From positions 558,001-622,000 of the forward strand of contig NZ_PZZZ01000002.1 of NCBI RefSeq assembly GCF_003046475.1: a stretch of DNA of 64,000 nt, written 5' to 3'. Below are positions 1 to 8,859 of the stretch, one piece after another (within the stretch, counting starts at the first letter, position 1; the number at the start of each line of letters is the position of its first letter). The notes under the pieces were generated by a model. That model saw nothing but the letters and a program-made list of their open reading frames with translations, was not told the origin of the DNA and did no database searches. Made by a program: the position numbers and the translations under genes. This stretch comes from Mycoplana dimorpha (lineage in GTDB: Bacteria; Pseudomonadota; Alphaproteobacteria; Rhizobiales; Rhizobiaceae).

Positions 1-150
1 GCCGTGATGCCCGGTTCCTCCTTCGGCGAGGGGGCGTCGAGCTTCATCCGCATCAGCCTGACGGTTCCGGAAGAAAAGATTGACGAGGCCTGCAGGCGGA
101 TGTCCGCGCTTGCCGCGCGCTCGGGCTTCAGAAAGGAAAGACGCGCATGA
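1..150 (+). CDS. C-terminal end of a PLP-dependent aminotransferase (partial)
   Basis: Only the last 49 codons are in the window, in frame from base 1 to a TGA at 148-150. The visible peptide (AVMPGSSFGEGASSFIRISL...) has the Gly/Ser-Phe-Gly-x-x-G-x-x-x-x-R-I-S segment typical of the C-terminal small domain of class I/II aminotransferases, where the arginine binds the substrate carboxylate. Its stop overlaps the ATG of the next gene (ATGA), so the two are translationally coupled. The partner is an AruI-type decarboxylase, so this is probably an AruH-like arginine:pyruvate transaminase. The family is fairly clear, but the exact substrate rests on the neighbour alone. Confidence 0.75.
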   Translation, partial: AVMPGSSFGEGASSFIRISLTVPEEKIDEACRRMSALAARSGFRKERRA

Positions 151-1751
151 CCAGCATGAAAACTGTCGGGGAGGCGATGGTCGACCTTCTCGAGGCAAAC
201 GGCGTCGAGGTCGTCTTCGGCATCCCGGGGGTGCACACAGTCGAACTTTACCGGGGCCTGGCCGGGTCGAAGATCCGCCACATCACGCCGCGGCACGAAC
301 AGGGCGCCGGCTTCATGGCCGATGGATACGCCCGTGTCACCGGCAAACCGGGGGTGGCGCTGGTCATCACCGGACCGGGGCTGACCAATACGATCACGGC
401 GATGGCACAGGCCCGGCAGGATTCGGTGCCGATGCTGGTGATCTCCGGCGTCAATCGGCGCAATTCGCTGGGCCACGGTCGCGGCCTGCTGCATGAATTG
501 CCGGACCAAGCGGCGCTGATGAAGAGCTTCGCGCTGCACTCGCACACACTGGTCGATCCGGCCGACCTTCCATCGGTGATTGCCCGGGCCTTTTCCATCA
601 TGGGATCGGCGCGGCCAGGGCCGGTGCATATCGAGATCCCGACCGATGTGATGCCGCTGCCGGCGGGAGATATCGTGACAGGGCCGACCCGCGTTGCCCG
701 GCCCAGCGCGGACGCGGCCACGCTCGGCGAATTGGCCCGACTGTGCAATCAGGCGCAGCGGATCGTCGTGATGTGCGGCGGCGGCGCGATCTCCGCCGAC
801 AAGGCGGTGACGGCGCTGGCCGAGAGGCTGGATTCGCCGGTGGTGCTGACGACGAACGCCCGAGGCATGCTGTCCGGCCATCCGCTGCGGGTGCCGGCAA
901 GCCCGAGCCTCAAGGCGACGCGCGCGCTGATCGCGGCGGCCGACCTCGTCATCGGCCTCGGCACGGAAATGGGCCAGACGGACTATGACATGTATGCAGA
1001 CGGCGCTTTCCCGACGCCGAAGCGCTTTGTCCGCATCGACATCGACGCCCAGCAACTGGCCCGCGAGCCGCGCGCCGACCTGCCGGTCCTTTCGACGGTA
1101 CTCGCGGCCGTGGAGGGTCTGCTGCCGCTGGTCGATGCCCACGATGCGGAGGGCGCCGAGCGCGCCCGCACGACACGGCAAGCCGCATGGGAAGAGCTTT
1201 CGCCCAAGTTGCGCACCGAGATCGGCGTGATCGGCATGATCTACGAAGCGCTGCCGGAGGCGATCGTCGTCGGCGACTCGACCCAGGCCGTCTATGCCGG
1301 CAATCTCTACCTCGACGTCGCCCGGCCCTTGTCCTGGTTCAACGCCGCCACCGGTTTCGGCGCGCTCGGCTATGGCCCGCCGGCTGCGGTCGGGGCGGCG
1401 ATCGGAGCTCCCGAGCGTCCGGTCGTCTGTCTCACCGGCGACGGCGGCTTCCAGTTCTCGCTGGCGGAAATCGGCTCGGCGGCCGATGCGGGTGCGAAGG
1501 TGATCTTCCTGGTCTGGAACAATGACGGTTACGAGGAAATCGAGAACTACATGGTCGATAACGGCATCGAGCCGGAGGGCGTAAAGCCTTCGGCCCCCGA
1601 CTTCCTCGACATCGCCAAGGCCTATGGCGTGCCCGCGGTGCGGCTCTCGGATGTCGACGAACTCGCCCCTGCGCTCCGGGCGGCTGCGGGCCGCGCCGGG
1701 CCGAGCCTGATCGAGATCCACCAGACCCGGACGAGGGGGGCGACCGCCTGA
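147..1751 (+). CDS. aruI: ThDP-dependent decarboxylase, 5-guanidino-2-oxopentanoate decarboxylase-like
   Basis: This 534-residue protein has the three-domain acetolactate-synthase fold: an N-terminal pyrimidine-binding domain (residues 1-170, with the E of RHEQGAGFMADGYAR that activates ThDP), a central domain (about 190-320), and a C-terminal pyrophosphate-binding domain with the GDGGF...WNNDGY metal/ThDP motif (about 430-460). The second GDG-N motif ends in NNDGY rather than NNxxY of true acetolactate synthases. Together with the preceding aminotransferase this points to the AruH/AruI arginine transaminase route, in which 2-ketoarginine is decarboxylated to 4-guanidinobutyraldehyde. The start overlaps the upstream stop. 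An oxalyl-CoA- or benzoylformate-type decarboxylase is a less likely alternative. Confidence 0.75.
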   Translation: MTSMKTVGEAMVDLLEANGVEVVFGIPGVHTVELYRGLAGSKIRHITPRHEQGAGFMADGYARVTGKPGVALVITGPGLTNTITAMAQARQDSVPMLVISGVNRRNSLGHGRGLLHELPDQAALMKSFALHSHTLVDPADLPSVIARAFSIMGSARPGPVHIEIPTDVMPLPAGDIVTGPTRVARPSADAATLGELARLCNQAQRIVVMCGGGAISADKAVTALAERLDSPVVLTTNARGMLSGHPLRVPASPSLKATRALIAAADLVIGLGTEMGQTDYDMYADGAFPTPKRFVRIDIDAQQLAREPRADLPVLSTVLAAVEGLLPLVDAHDAEGAERARTTRQAAWEELSPKLRTEIGVIGMIYEALPEAIVVGDSTQAVYAGNLYLDVARPLSWFNAATGFGALGYGPPAAVGAAIGAPERPVVCLTGDGGFQFSLAEIGSAADAGAKVIFLVWNNDGYEEIENYMVDNGIEPEGVKPSAPDFLDIAKAYGVPAVRLSDVDELAPALRAAAGRAGPSLIEIHQTRTRGATA

Positions 1752-1932
1752 GCGGTATCTCAAGTGCTCTGCCCTTCAAAGCCGTGAAAGCCGGTCCGGC
1801 CCATCCGCCGGGTCGGCTTCGCCTCGGCCGACTGCAGCAGGCGCTGCTTCAGTGCTTGTATGCAGCAGGTGGAGACGATGAATAAAATCCTCAACCATCG
1901 CCTTGGCGCCGATCAGCTTGACGGTGGTTAGT

Positions 1933-1960
1933 AAAAAAAGCCGGCGGGCGAACCCGCCGG
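1933..1960 (-). terminator. Intrinsic terminator, UUCG loop and U7 tail (minus strand)
   Basis: Perfect 8-bp stem (1941-1948 / 1953-1960), UUCG loop on the minus strand, and a run of seven T after one C. It works only in the minus direction, because on the plus strand the hairpin is followed by AATATG. The rest of 1752-2315 holds no gene I can support. Confidence 0.75.
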
Positions 1961-2010
1961 AATATGCTCGGTCTCCAATCCGAGCAGGTGCAGTGACAAG
2001 CACCTGAAAA
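1933..2010 (-). ncRNA. Candidate small RNA with three stacked hairpins
   Basis: Read on the minus strand, three stem-loops follow one another with almost no spacer: a 7-bp stem (2000-2006 with 1985-1991, 8-nt loop), a 6-bp stem (1980-1985 with 1966-1971, loop AUUGGAGA), and an 8-bp GC stem closed by a UUCG tetraloop (1953-1960 with 1941-1948) followed by C and seven U. The last is a textbook intrinsic terminator. No coding gene lies on this strand for kilobases upstream, so the terminator should belong to a short independent transcript. I found no convincing -35/-10 pair, so the 5' end is a guess. The layout resembles trans-acting sRNAs of Rhizobiales, but I do not recognise a named family. 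Confidence 0.5.
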
Positions 2011-2315
2011 AGAGACGCATGGCGAGCCGGATTTGTTCCCGGGAATACCCAAGACAGATCACTTTTTGTCTCACCGCCTGTGATTGCGAGATTTTTCAAG
2101 TCGCCTCCCTCAGGCTAGACTGTTTCCAAACTTGGTCATCGGCAATAACCGTTCATGTATCAGATCAGAGGCATCAGACGATTGAATCCCTGTTGCCGGT
2201 AGTGGGAGTTTGCCTGACCTTGGAGGAGCTCCTGAGGCGACCCTCGTTCGTGCCGGATGTCGGCGGGAGACGAGAGCCTGCGTGACGGGGCTGCAAGGGA
2301 GCGGATGGCCAACCG

Positions 2316-4532
2316 ATGACCGTCAACGCGCAATCAGGTCTGTTTCTTCTGAAATTGCTGGCGTGGCTCGGTTCCGCGGCCGCACTGTTGCTGCTGTTTT
2401 ACATGCAGTTCGCCCCCGCCCTCGTGCACCTTACGCCTGTTGACGGAAGCCGGGACGTCCACCCCGGCCGCGCCTTCAAGGTGCGCATCGGCAATGCCGC
2501 GGCAGTGCGTCACATCAATGTCTCCCTGCGCAACGATGCAGGCGACATCCTCCCGGTTACGTTCGACATCGACCAGACCGCGAAGTTGATCACGATCGAG
2601 CCCGTGTCGATGCTGGAGCCGTCCCGCGCCTACACGCTCTGTCTTTCCCACCTGTCGGAGACCGCCTGGCTCCGCAGGATGCTCGGCGACGGACCGACAA
2701 GCGTCAGCTGCGCATCTTTCACGACGCGAGCCGCGCCAGCACCCCGGCCCCCGAAGGCCGGCGCAGTGGTGCTCGTCGTGGCAGGCCAGCACAGCGCCCT
2801 TGCCTCCTACTACGACGAAATCCTCAAGGCCGAAGGTTTGAATCTGTTCGATTCCGTACCGGAGGAACATTTCGATCCGGAAAGCATCGGTCGCTACGGA
2901 ACGATTATCCTGGCAGGTGCAGTTCTGCCGCCTGCGCAAGTGCAACGTCTCCAGGACTGGACGACGAACGGAGGGAGCCTGGTGGCCATCCAACCGAGCG
3001 ACGACCTGCTTGCGATGTTGTGTCTGTCAAGAACGGGCAAATCGGTTTCGAAAGCCTATTTGCGCGCCAACGCGCAGGTGGAGGCAGTTCGCAGCTTTAC
3101 GCACCCACTCCAGATCCATGGCCGGATCGATCTGGTCGGGCCGCGCGCGGACTGCGGGACTGGAACTTCGGGGGGCGGCAGTTCCCCACTCGGCGGGGAC
3201 ACAGTGGCCGTTGCCGGGCTTTACGAGACCCCCTTCAAGCCTTTCCCGGCGCCTGCGATCGCGACGCGCAGCTGGGGCAGGGGGACCATAACCGGCTACT
3301 TCTTCGACCTTGCCGCCTCGGTTGCGCATACGCGGCAGGGAAATCCTGATTGGGCAGACCAGGATCGGGACGGTTTGGCGCCGCGGCGTCCGAACGATCT
3401 TTTTTATCCCGACTACCTGGATCTCGATCTGATCGGTGTGCCCCAGGCCGACGAGCAGCAGCGCCTGTTCGCCAACATCATCCTCTCGAAGTCGCACATC
3501 CCGCTTCCCCGCCTCTGGTATCTGCCCGGAAACCGCCGGGTGGTCTTGATCATGGTGAGCGACGACCACGCCACCAGCAACGGCACTGCTTCGTTCTTTG
3601 CAAAACTGTCGCGCCGGAGCGATCCGAACTGCAGGCTGGAGCGCTGGGAATGCCTGCGCGCCACCTCGCTGATGACACCGGCCACCCATGTGGCGCCGGA
3701 TCTTGTCAGAACCTATCACGATCAGGGCTTTGAGTTTGGCGTGCACGTGGACACCAACTGCAAGAACCAGGACCCAGCGAAGCTCGCAAATACGATCCGT
3801 CGGCAGATGGATGAGTTTCGGGACAAGTATCCCTTTCTGGAACCGCAGCGGACGCAGCGGCTGCATTGCATCGTCTGGAACGGCTGGACGGAAGCTGCAA
3901 GGGTGCAGCAGGACGAGGGCATCCGCTTCGACATGAACTACTACAGCTGGCCTCCGGGCTGGCTCCACGGCCGCCCGGGTTTCATGACCGGCTCCGGCCT
4001 GCCGATGCCGTTCGTGACCGAAGATGGGAGCGTTCTCGGAATCTATCAGGCGGCTACGCAACTGGTGAACGAGAACAAGGTGCCGCAACGGGAGGGGGTG
4101 CGGACCATGATCGAGGCGGCAACCGGCCCGGACCAGTTCGTCAGCGCCCTTGTTACCCATTACGATTTTTCGGACGATTACGGAGACATCCTGATCGACG
4201 AGGCTGAACGGCACGGCGTAGCACTGATCTCCGCGGCGCAGATGTTGACCTGGCTCGATGGTCGCAACGCGTCCGGGTTCACCGAGATCAACTGGCACGA
4301 GGGTGTCCTGAGCTTTACCCAAAATGTGGCCCCGGGGGCGGAAGAGGCGCACATATCGCTGCCCCTCCATTCGGCCGCTGGCCGTCTTGTCAGCCTCAAT
4401 TGCGCCGGGCAGGCTTTGAGATTCGACGAGGTGGACATCAAGGGTCTTCCGGTCGCTTCTTTTCCGGCGCGAGCGGGCCGCTGCGAGGCTACCTATGGGA
4501 ACGCGGCCCAGTTGGGATGGATCCCGAATTGA
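2316..4532 (+). CDS. Membrane-anchored multidomain protein with polysaccharide-deacetylase-like domain
   Basis: 738 residues. The order appears to be: one N-terminal transmembrane anchor (about 9-35); an Ig-like region of the Big_5 type (about 38-130, opening HLTPVDGSRDVHPG); a Pro-rich linker; an alpha/beta region resembling a class I glutamine-amidotransferase-like fold (about 148-380, VVLVVAGQHSALASYYDEIL); then a segment resembling the NodB/polysaccharide-deacetylase barrel (about 405-650), with the paired aspartates of VLIMVSDDHATSNG near residue 412 and FGVHVDTNC near 473. The canonical TFDDG is replaced by VSDDH, so activity is uncertain. The bulk is predicted to lie in the periplasm. 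It leads a run of four same-strand genes that act on acyl groups or glycans. I know no characterised homologue, so the function is inferred from fold-like motifs only. Confidence 0.6.
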   Translation: MTVNAQSGLFLLKLLAWLGSAAALLLLFYMQFAPALVHLTPVDGSRDVHPGRAFKVRIGNAAAVRHINVSLRNDAGDILPVTFDIDQTAKLITIEPVSMLEPSRAYTLCLSHLSETAWLRRMLGDGPTSVSCASFTTRAAPAPRPPKAGAVVLVVAGQHSALASYYDEILKAEGLNLFDSVPEEHFDPESIGRYGTIILAGAVLPPAQVQRLQDWTTNGGSLVAIQPSDDLLAMLCLSRTGKSVSKAYLRANAQVEAVRSFTHPLQIHGRIDLVGPRADCGTGTSGGGSSPLGGDTVAVAGLYETPFKPFPAPAIATRSWGRGTITGYFFDLAASVAHTRQGNPDWADQDRDGLAPRRPNDLFYPDYLDLDLIGVPQADEQQRLFANIILSKSHIPLPRLWYLPGNRRVVLIMVSDDHATSNGTASFFAKLSRRSDPNCRLERWECLRATSLMTPATHVAPDLVRTYHDQGFEFGVHVDTNCKNQDPAKLANTIRRQMDEFRDKYPFLEPQRTQRLHCIVWNGWTEAARVQQDEGIRFDMNYYSWPPGWLHGRPGFMTGSGLPMPFVTEDGSVLGIYQAATQLVNENKVPQREGVRTMIEAATGPDQFVSALVTHYDFSDDYGDILIDEAERHGVALISAAQMLTWLDGRNASGFTEINWHEGVLSFTQNVAPGAEEAHISLPLHSAAGRLVSLNCAGQALRFDEVDIKGLPVASFPARAGRCEATYGNAAQLGWIPN

Positions 4533-4725
4533 CGTTGGCAAGGGCATAGCCGCCTGCCTGGAAGCCACACGTCCACTTCGGCGCCTGGTTTTGCCAGCAG
4601 GGCGATACGAACGATTGCTTTCCTGTCGCTTGGGCGTAATTGCACTTCTTCTTAAGTGTTATCGACAGTTTCACTGCCTCAACCTACCCTAGCGGACTGA
4701 TTGTCTCGGCAACGGGTGCCTGAAG

Positions 4726-5802
4726 ATGGACGTTGAACTGATTTCACGGGCGTCAGTGTTCTTCTCATTGAAAGACGCCTGGAACGAACTTGCCGGCAAT
4801 TTCAAATCTCCTCTCCTGCGCCATGAATGGTGTTCGTCGAACATCGCTGTGTTTTGCTCCCCACCCGATCGGCTGGCGACGTTTGTCGTGCGGTCTAACG
4901 GAAAGATGCGGGCGGCGGCTCCGCTGAAGATCGTCTATCACTCGCGTGTGCCTCGTCTGGAACCGCTGTCGGCATATGAACTCGGTGAGCCGAGCGGGTT
5001 TCTCTATGACAGCGATGAGGCACTGACGGTCCTTGTGAAGGCCATTTTCAGATCCGGCTACTCCCTTGCCATGCACCGGTTCAGCGTCGACGGGCCAGAG
5101 ATGGAGTTGATGAAAGATCTTGTGCCGCGGCGGGCGCTCTACAGCCAAGGCCGGGGAAACAGCAGCTACACCGTCCCGCTCCAGCCGACCTGGCAGAGCT
5201 TCGAAGCAACCATATCGGCAGGACGCCGCAGTGACCTGCGCCGTTACAAGCGGCGGGCCGAGCGTTTCGGCAACCTCCAGTTCGAGGCCGTCAGTCCGAA
5301 TCGTCCGGCCCTCGACCGCTATCTCGAGGAGTTTTTCCAGGTCGAGGCTTCCGGCTGGAAGGGAAGGAGTGGCTCGGCCATTCTGATGTCGCCGTTGCGG
5401 ATGCGTTTTTTCACCGAGTACGCACGCACCATCGCCGACCAGGGAATGCTGCGGATGTACTTCCTGAGGATCGATGGCCGCACTGCAGCCGCACGTTTCG
5501 CTGTGGAATGCGGTAATCGGTTGTGGGATCTGAAGATGGGCTACGATGAAAGCTTGAGCGAGTGTTCGCCGGGCGTGCTGCTCACCCAGGAAACAATGCG
5601 CGATGCGATCGATCGAGGGCTGGAAGCCCATGAGTTTCTAGGCAAGGCGGAGGCCTGGGAACGCCACTGGCCGTGCGAGCAGAATGATCTGACCTCGATC
5701 AGGATCTATCCCTTTTCGATCAATGGGGGGCTCTCCGTCCTTCGGGATGGCTATCAGTTCGCCTCGAAGCGCGTTTTTAGCCAAACTAATGCTGAGAGTT
5801 GA
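4726..5802 (+). CDS. GNAT-fold acyltransferase, CelD/BcsL family
   Basis: 358 residues, cytoplasmic, no signal peptide. The layout fits the Acetyltransf_6 (CelD/BcsL) family: an N-terminal half with the SPLLRHEWC segment common in this family, a basic central helix (GRRSDLRRYKRRAERFGNLQF, about 164-185), and a C-terminal GNAT fold containing RMYFLRIDGRTAAARFAVECGNRLWDLKMGYDES and ending in a FLGKAEAWERHW segment equivalent to the family's YDFGxGxExYKxxW. Relatives are found in exopolysaccharide and cellulose loci and are thought to acylate sugars or lipid-linked intermediates. It lies 193 bp after the deacetylase-like gene. Substrate unknown. Confidence 0.7.
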   Translation: MDVELISRASVFFSLKDAWNELAGNFKSPLLRHEWCSSNIAVFCSPPDRLATFVVRSNGKMRAAAPLKIVYHSRVPRLEPLSAYELGEPSGFLYDSDEALTVLVKAIFRSGYSLAMHRFSVDGPEMELMKDLVPRRALYSQGRGNSSYTVPLQPTWQSFEATISAGRRSDLRRYKRRAERFGNLQFEAVSPNRPALDRYLEEFFQVEASGWKGRSGSAILMSPLRMRFFTEYARTIADQGMLRMYFLRIDGRTAAARFAVECGNRLWDLKMGYDESLSECSPGVLLTQETMRDAIDRGLEAHEFLGKAEAWERHWPCEQNDLTSIRIYPFSINGGLSVLRDGYQFASKRVFSQTNAES

Positions 5803-6044
5803 TCCGCTTATGCGGAGCCGGATGTTGCCGATCCTCCAGTACAGTCGCGCTTGTTTGGCTGGCCGCGCCGATGGCAGCGTTGCGCGTGGCAGGAGGACAT
5901 CAAGTGCCCATCGAGCCGTGAGATCGGCCTTTACGTGTAAGTATTTTGATGAGGTTGACCCGCCATCCATGGTGTGGAGAAAATGCCCTTGTCGTGTTGC
6001 GTGTCGCATTCCTGGTTGGTCCAGTCAAAAATGGAGTGTCCGAG

Positions 6045-7070
6045 ATGCCGATGCGCGGTTCTGTGGCAGAGTATCACTATGAGCATGCCGACGTGGACGA
6101 TTGGCGCAACTGGTTACGCCGCGCGCCGGTCAGCTATGTGGGGCAAAGCGATGCCTACGGTGAAGGCAAGGCCACGCAAGGCTGGTCGGTTTCACGGGTT
6201 GTTTTCCGAAACCGCAACAGGGCCGTAGCCGCATGCCAGATCCAGGAACGCCGGATCGCCGGCATTCTTGTCGTATCCCGGGTGCATCAGGGGCCGCTTT
6301 TTTTCGACTCCAACCCGTCCCCGGATGTCGTGCTCGGCGTCTATCGTGCCTTGCGTAAGGGCTGGGGCCGGCTATGGACCGGACCGCTGGTGATTTCGCC
6401 TGCTCTCGTCGATACCCCGGAGAACCGCAAGATCCTTCGCCTGGCGGGCTACCGGAAGCGCTCTGATGTCGCGGTTCAATCGGCCCTGCTCGATTTGAAC
6501 GGCACCGAGGGAGATCTTTTCGCCCGGCTATCGTCAAACTTCCGCAATCGTTGCCGGAAGGCCGAGAAGGCGGGCGTCACGGTGGACGTTTCCAACAGCC
6601 CCGAGGTCATTGACTGGCTGGTCAGGAACAATATCAACACTCTGTCCGCCAAGAATGTGTTCGCCAACACGGTCGAGTTTTATCAGGCGGTCGCAAGAGC
6701 GGCGGGTGACGATTTCTTCGTCCTGCGAGCACTTCACGGCGACGAACCTGTTGGCGGAGCAATCTTCCTGCGGACGGGAAACACGACCAAGTACGAGATC
6801 GGCTGGCGTTGCCCGAAGGCCCATAATCTGTACCTTGGATATGCCCTCATGTGGAATGCGATCAAGGAAGCGAGGCGGCGCGGGGCAGTGCTCTATGATG
6901 TGGGTGGCCTGGGCGATGCGGGCGGCTTTACCCGGTTCAAGCGCGAAATGAAGGGCAGGGAATACCAGCTGATCGGGGATCACATCGGCTTTGACCTGCC
7001 CGATACCCCGAGCCTGCGCCTGATACCCAGCCAAATCGGGCAGTTTGCCGCGCTCGCGATCGTCACTTGA
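6045..7070 (+). CDS. FemAB-like aminoacyl/acyltransferase (GNAT superfamily)
   Basis: I chose ATG 6045 because GGAG lies 8 nt upstream. The frame stays open to an ATG at 5946 that has no ribosome site. The 341-residue product has FemAB hallmarks: the basic helix NFRNRCRKAEKAGVTVDV (about 164-181), a second-domain segment with DFFVLRALHGDEPVGGAIFL, and the closing LYLGYALMWNAIKEARRRGAVLYDVGGL motif. FemX/FemAB proteins transfer amino acids from aminoacyl-tRNA to peptidoglycan precursors, and many proteobacterial members sit in polysaccharide loci with unknown acceptors. Its fold is related to that of the preceding protein, so the two may be old duplicates that act in series. Substrate unknown. 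Confidence 0.7.
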   Translation: MPMRGSVAEYHYEHADVDDWRNWLRRAPVSYVGQSDAYGEGKATQGWSVSRVVFRNRNRAVAACQIQERRIAGILVVSRVHQGPLFFDSNPSPDVVLGVYRALRKGWGRLWTGPLVISPALVDTPENRKILRLAGYRKRSDVAVQSALLDLNGTEGDLFARLSSNFRNRCRKAEKAGVTVDVSNSPEVIDWLVRNNINTLSAKNVFANTVEFYQAVARAAGDDFFVLRALHGDEPVGGAIFLRTGNTTKYEIGWRCPKAHNLYLGYALMWNAIKEARRRGAVLYDVGGLGDAGGFTRFKREMKGREYQLIGDHIGFDLPDTPSLRLIPSQIGQFAALAIVT

Positions 7071-7166
7071 GCACGGCCCTGCAAGCTTCCGGCGCATAGC
7101 TAGCCTGTCGGGATGCTCGGATCTCTGCGGTATGCATGGGGAAGCTGATCAGTATTCGGTGGCGAA

Positions 7167-8102
7167 ATGCGAAAAGTAGTTGCTGGCCTGATCGTGCTCC
7201 TTTTCATGTATTTCTTCGGTGCCATGAGTGCACGGCACGACATCTTCCCTTGGCCGCAGCTTGTCGAACTGAGAGAGCGTTTCCCCAGGGCAAAAGCCGC
7301 AGAGGAAAGCCGTTACATGTTCGAGCCTGACGGCCGCCTCATTGCCGACGAAACCAAAACCGCCGTTTCCTGCCCGAGGCAAACCGATCGAACCGCGGTT
7401 CTACTGGTACTCGGCCAATCCAATGCTGCAAACCATGCCGGCCAGCGGTACAGATCGCAGTATGGCCCGCGGGTCGTCAATTTTTACGGAAAACGATGTT
7501 TTGTCGCGGCTTCGCCACTCCTTGGGTCGACCGATACGAGGGGAGAGTATTGGACATTGTTGGGAAACCTGCTGATCGCATCGGGTGACATCGACAACGT
7601 GGTGATCGCGCCCCTCGCGTTTTCCGGCTCGGAGATTGCACGATGGGCGCAAGGTGGCGACCTCAACGCACTTTTGGTCGATACGGCGAGGCAACTTAAA
7701 GACGCCGGTTATCGCGTGACGGATGTCCTATGGGATCAGGGGGAGGCCGACTACGTCAAGGCTACAAGCGCGGACACCTACCGTGCGGGATTACTGTCCA
7801 TGGTCGATACCCTGCGTCAGGAAGGTATCGACGCTCCCGTCTACATTACCATTGCCTCGAAATGCCTGGAGCCGAGCAACGGAGGCTTGAAGACACATGC
7901 GCCGGACAATGCAATCGTGCGTGCTCAGTTGGCCTTGTCCAAGGGTGGAAACGGGTTGAAGGAGGGCGTGAATACCGACGCACTGCTCGACGAAGTCGAT
8001 CGTTACGACGATTGCCACATGGCTGCCACCGGCGCGGAGAAGGTGTCGCGGGCATGGGCTGGCCTTCTGCTCGCTGATCGCCAGACAGCGCATGCCCAAT
8101 GA
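7167..8102 (+). CDS. Secreted SGNH-type carbohydrate acetylesterase (sialate O-acetylesterase domain)
   Basis: 311 residues with an N-terminal signal peptide or anchor (about 4-21, VVAGLIVLLFMYFFGAM), then the SASA/DUF303 esterase domain. Visible blocks are LVLGQSNAANHA (about 80-91; Ser nucleophile in GQSN), IAPLAFSGSEIARWA, WDQGEADY (the usual WHQGESD with His and Ser replaced), and a C-terminal DDCHMAATG carrying the catalytic Asp-x-x-His pair. It probably removes O-acetyl groups from an extracytoplasmic sugar polymer. It is the last gene of the 2316-8102 run, so one cluster contains candidate acyl-group writers and erasers. The 296 bp after it hold no gene I can see. Confidence 0.75.
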   Translation: MRKVVAGLIVLLFMYFFGAMSARHDIFPWPQLVELRERFPRAKAAEESRYMFEPDGRLIADETKTAVSCPRQTDRTAVLLVLGQSNAANHAGQRYRSQYGPRVVNFYGKRCFVAASPLLGSTDTRGEYWTLLGNLLIASGDIDNVVIAPLAFSGSEIARWAQGGDLNALLVDTARQLKDAGYRVTDVLWDQGEADYVKATSADTYRAGLLSMVDTLRQEGIDAPVYITIASKCLEPSNGGLKTHAPDNAIVRAQLALSKGGNGLKEGVNTDALLDEVDRYDDCHMAATGAEKVSRAWAGLLLADRQTAHAQ

Positions 8103-8398
8103 TCAGAGCAAAGGATCTCCGCGGGCGTCCTTCTGCTGGCGGTCGCGCGGACCGCGGCTCCAGTTTCACCATCGCTGGCGAACTGCGGCACCTTCCTTGG
8201 GCGGCGCGGATCGAGACTGCGATCTCTCCCAGGCAACGTCGATCTGCAGAAGAGGGGCTGGGCCCATTGCCATGTTGCAATCATGTCGCGTGGATTTGCC
8301 GAAGTCGCTTGGGAAATGCAGGAGATGCCCTTGCAACATGGCGCAACATGAATTTCCGCATGAAGCGGCTTCTGTTCTGACAGTTTCGCCTGGAAAAA

Positions 8399-8474
8399 TG
8401 GTGCCCGGAGGCGGATTTGAACCACCGACACGCGGATTTTCAATCCGCTGCTCTACCAACTGAGCTATCCGGGC
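8399..8474 (-). tRNA. tRNA-Phe (GAA)
   Basis: The minus strand reads as a complete cloverleaf: acceptor GCCCGGA/TCCGGGC with discriminator A, D-arm AGCTCAGTTGGTAGAGC, anticodon stem GCGGA/TCCGC with loop TTGAAAA giving anticodon GAA, TTCAAAT in the T-loop, and an encoded CCA (complement at 8399-8401). A short T-run follows the CCA. Confidence 0.96.
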
Positions 8475-8649
8475 ATCCGTGTGGTTCTCGATTGAAAACC
8501 GCGGGGCGCTTGGTTTCGCCCCGGAAGCGAGCGGGGTTATAGCATCTTGCTCGACGGTGTCCAGCCCCCAGAACGGTTTTTCGCCGGAAAAAACTGGTTT
8601 AGGCAAGCTGCGGAAAAGATTGATCTTTCGTTCCGCTATGCGACAGCCG

Positions 8650-8856
8650 CTACTGGTCTTCGTCGGGCTTTGCCTCGTCGTCGCTGACCGGAATGGAATA
8701 GGAACCGGACAGCCAGCGGTTCAGGTCAAGGCTTCGGCAGCGCTCCGAACAGAAGGGATAGTGCTCGCGTGTCGATGGACGGCCGCATTCGGGGCAGGGG
8801 CGCGTTTTACGCAGCGGTTCGACCTTGGCGGCCGGCTTTTCAGTCTTGGGTGTCAT
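8650..8856 (-). CDS. yacG: DNA gyrase inhibitor / zinc protein YacG
   Basis: 68 residues, the usual size. It has the four zinc ligands of the treble-clef fold (RPCPECGRPS near residue 20 and FCSERCRSLDLNRWL near 35-45), and an acidic C-terminal tail. In Escherichia coli YacG binds the GyrB C-terminal domain and blocks DNA binding. The start lies 3 bp after the maf stop, so the two are co-transcribed, as is common in Rhizobiales. Confidence 0.92.
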   Translation of the reverse strand: MTPKTEKPAAKVEPLRKTRPCPECGRPSTREHYPFCSERCRSLDLNRWLSGSYSIPVSDDEAKPDEDQ

Positions 8857-8859
8857 CTC

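Noticed and set aside
1879-1932. 17-codon leader peptide with GGTGGAG ribosome site
   Set aside because: The following hairpin terminates only on the minus strand, so an attenuation mechanism on the plus strand does not work; probably chance.
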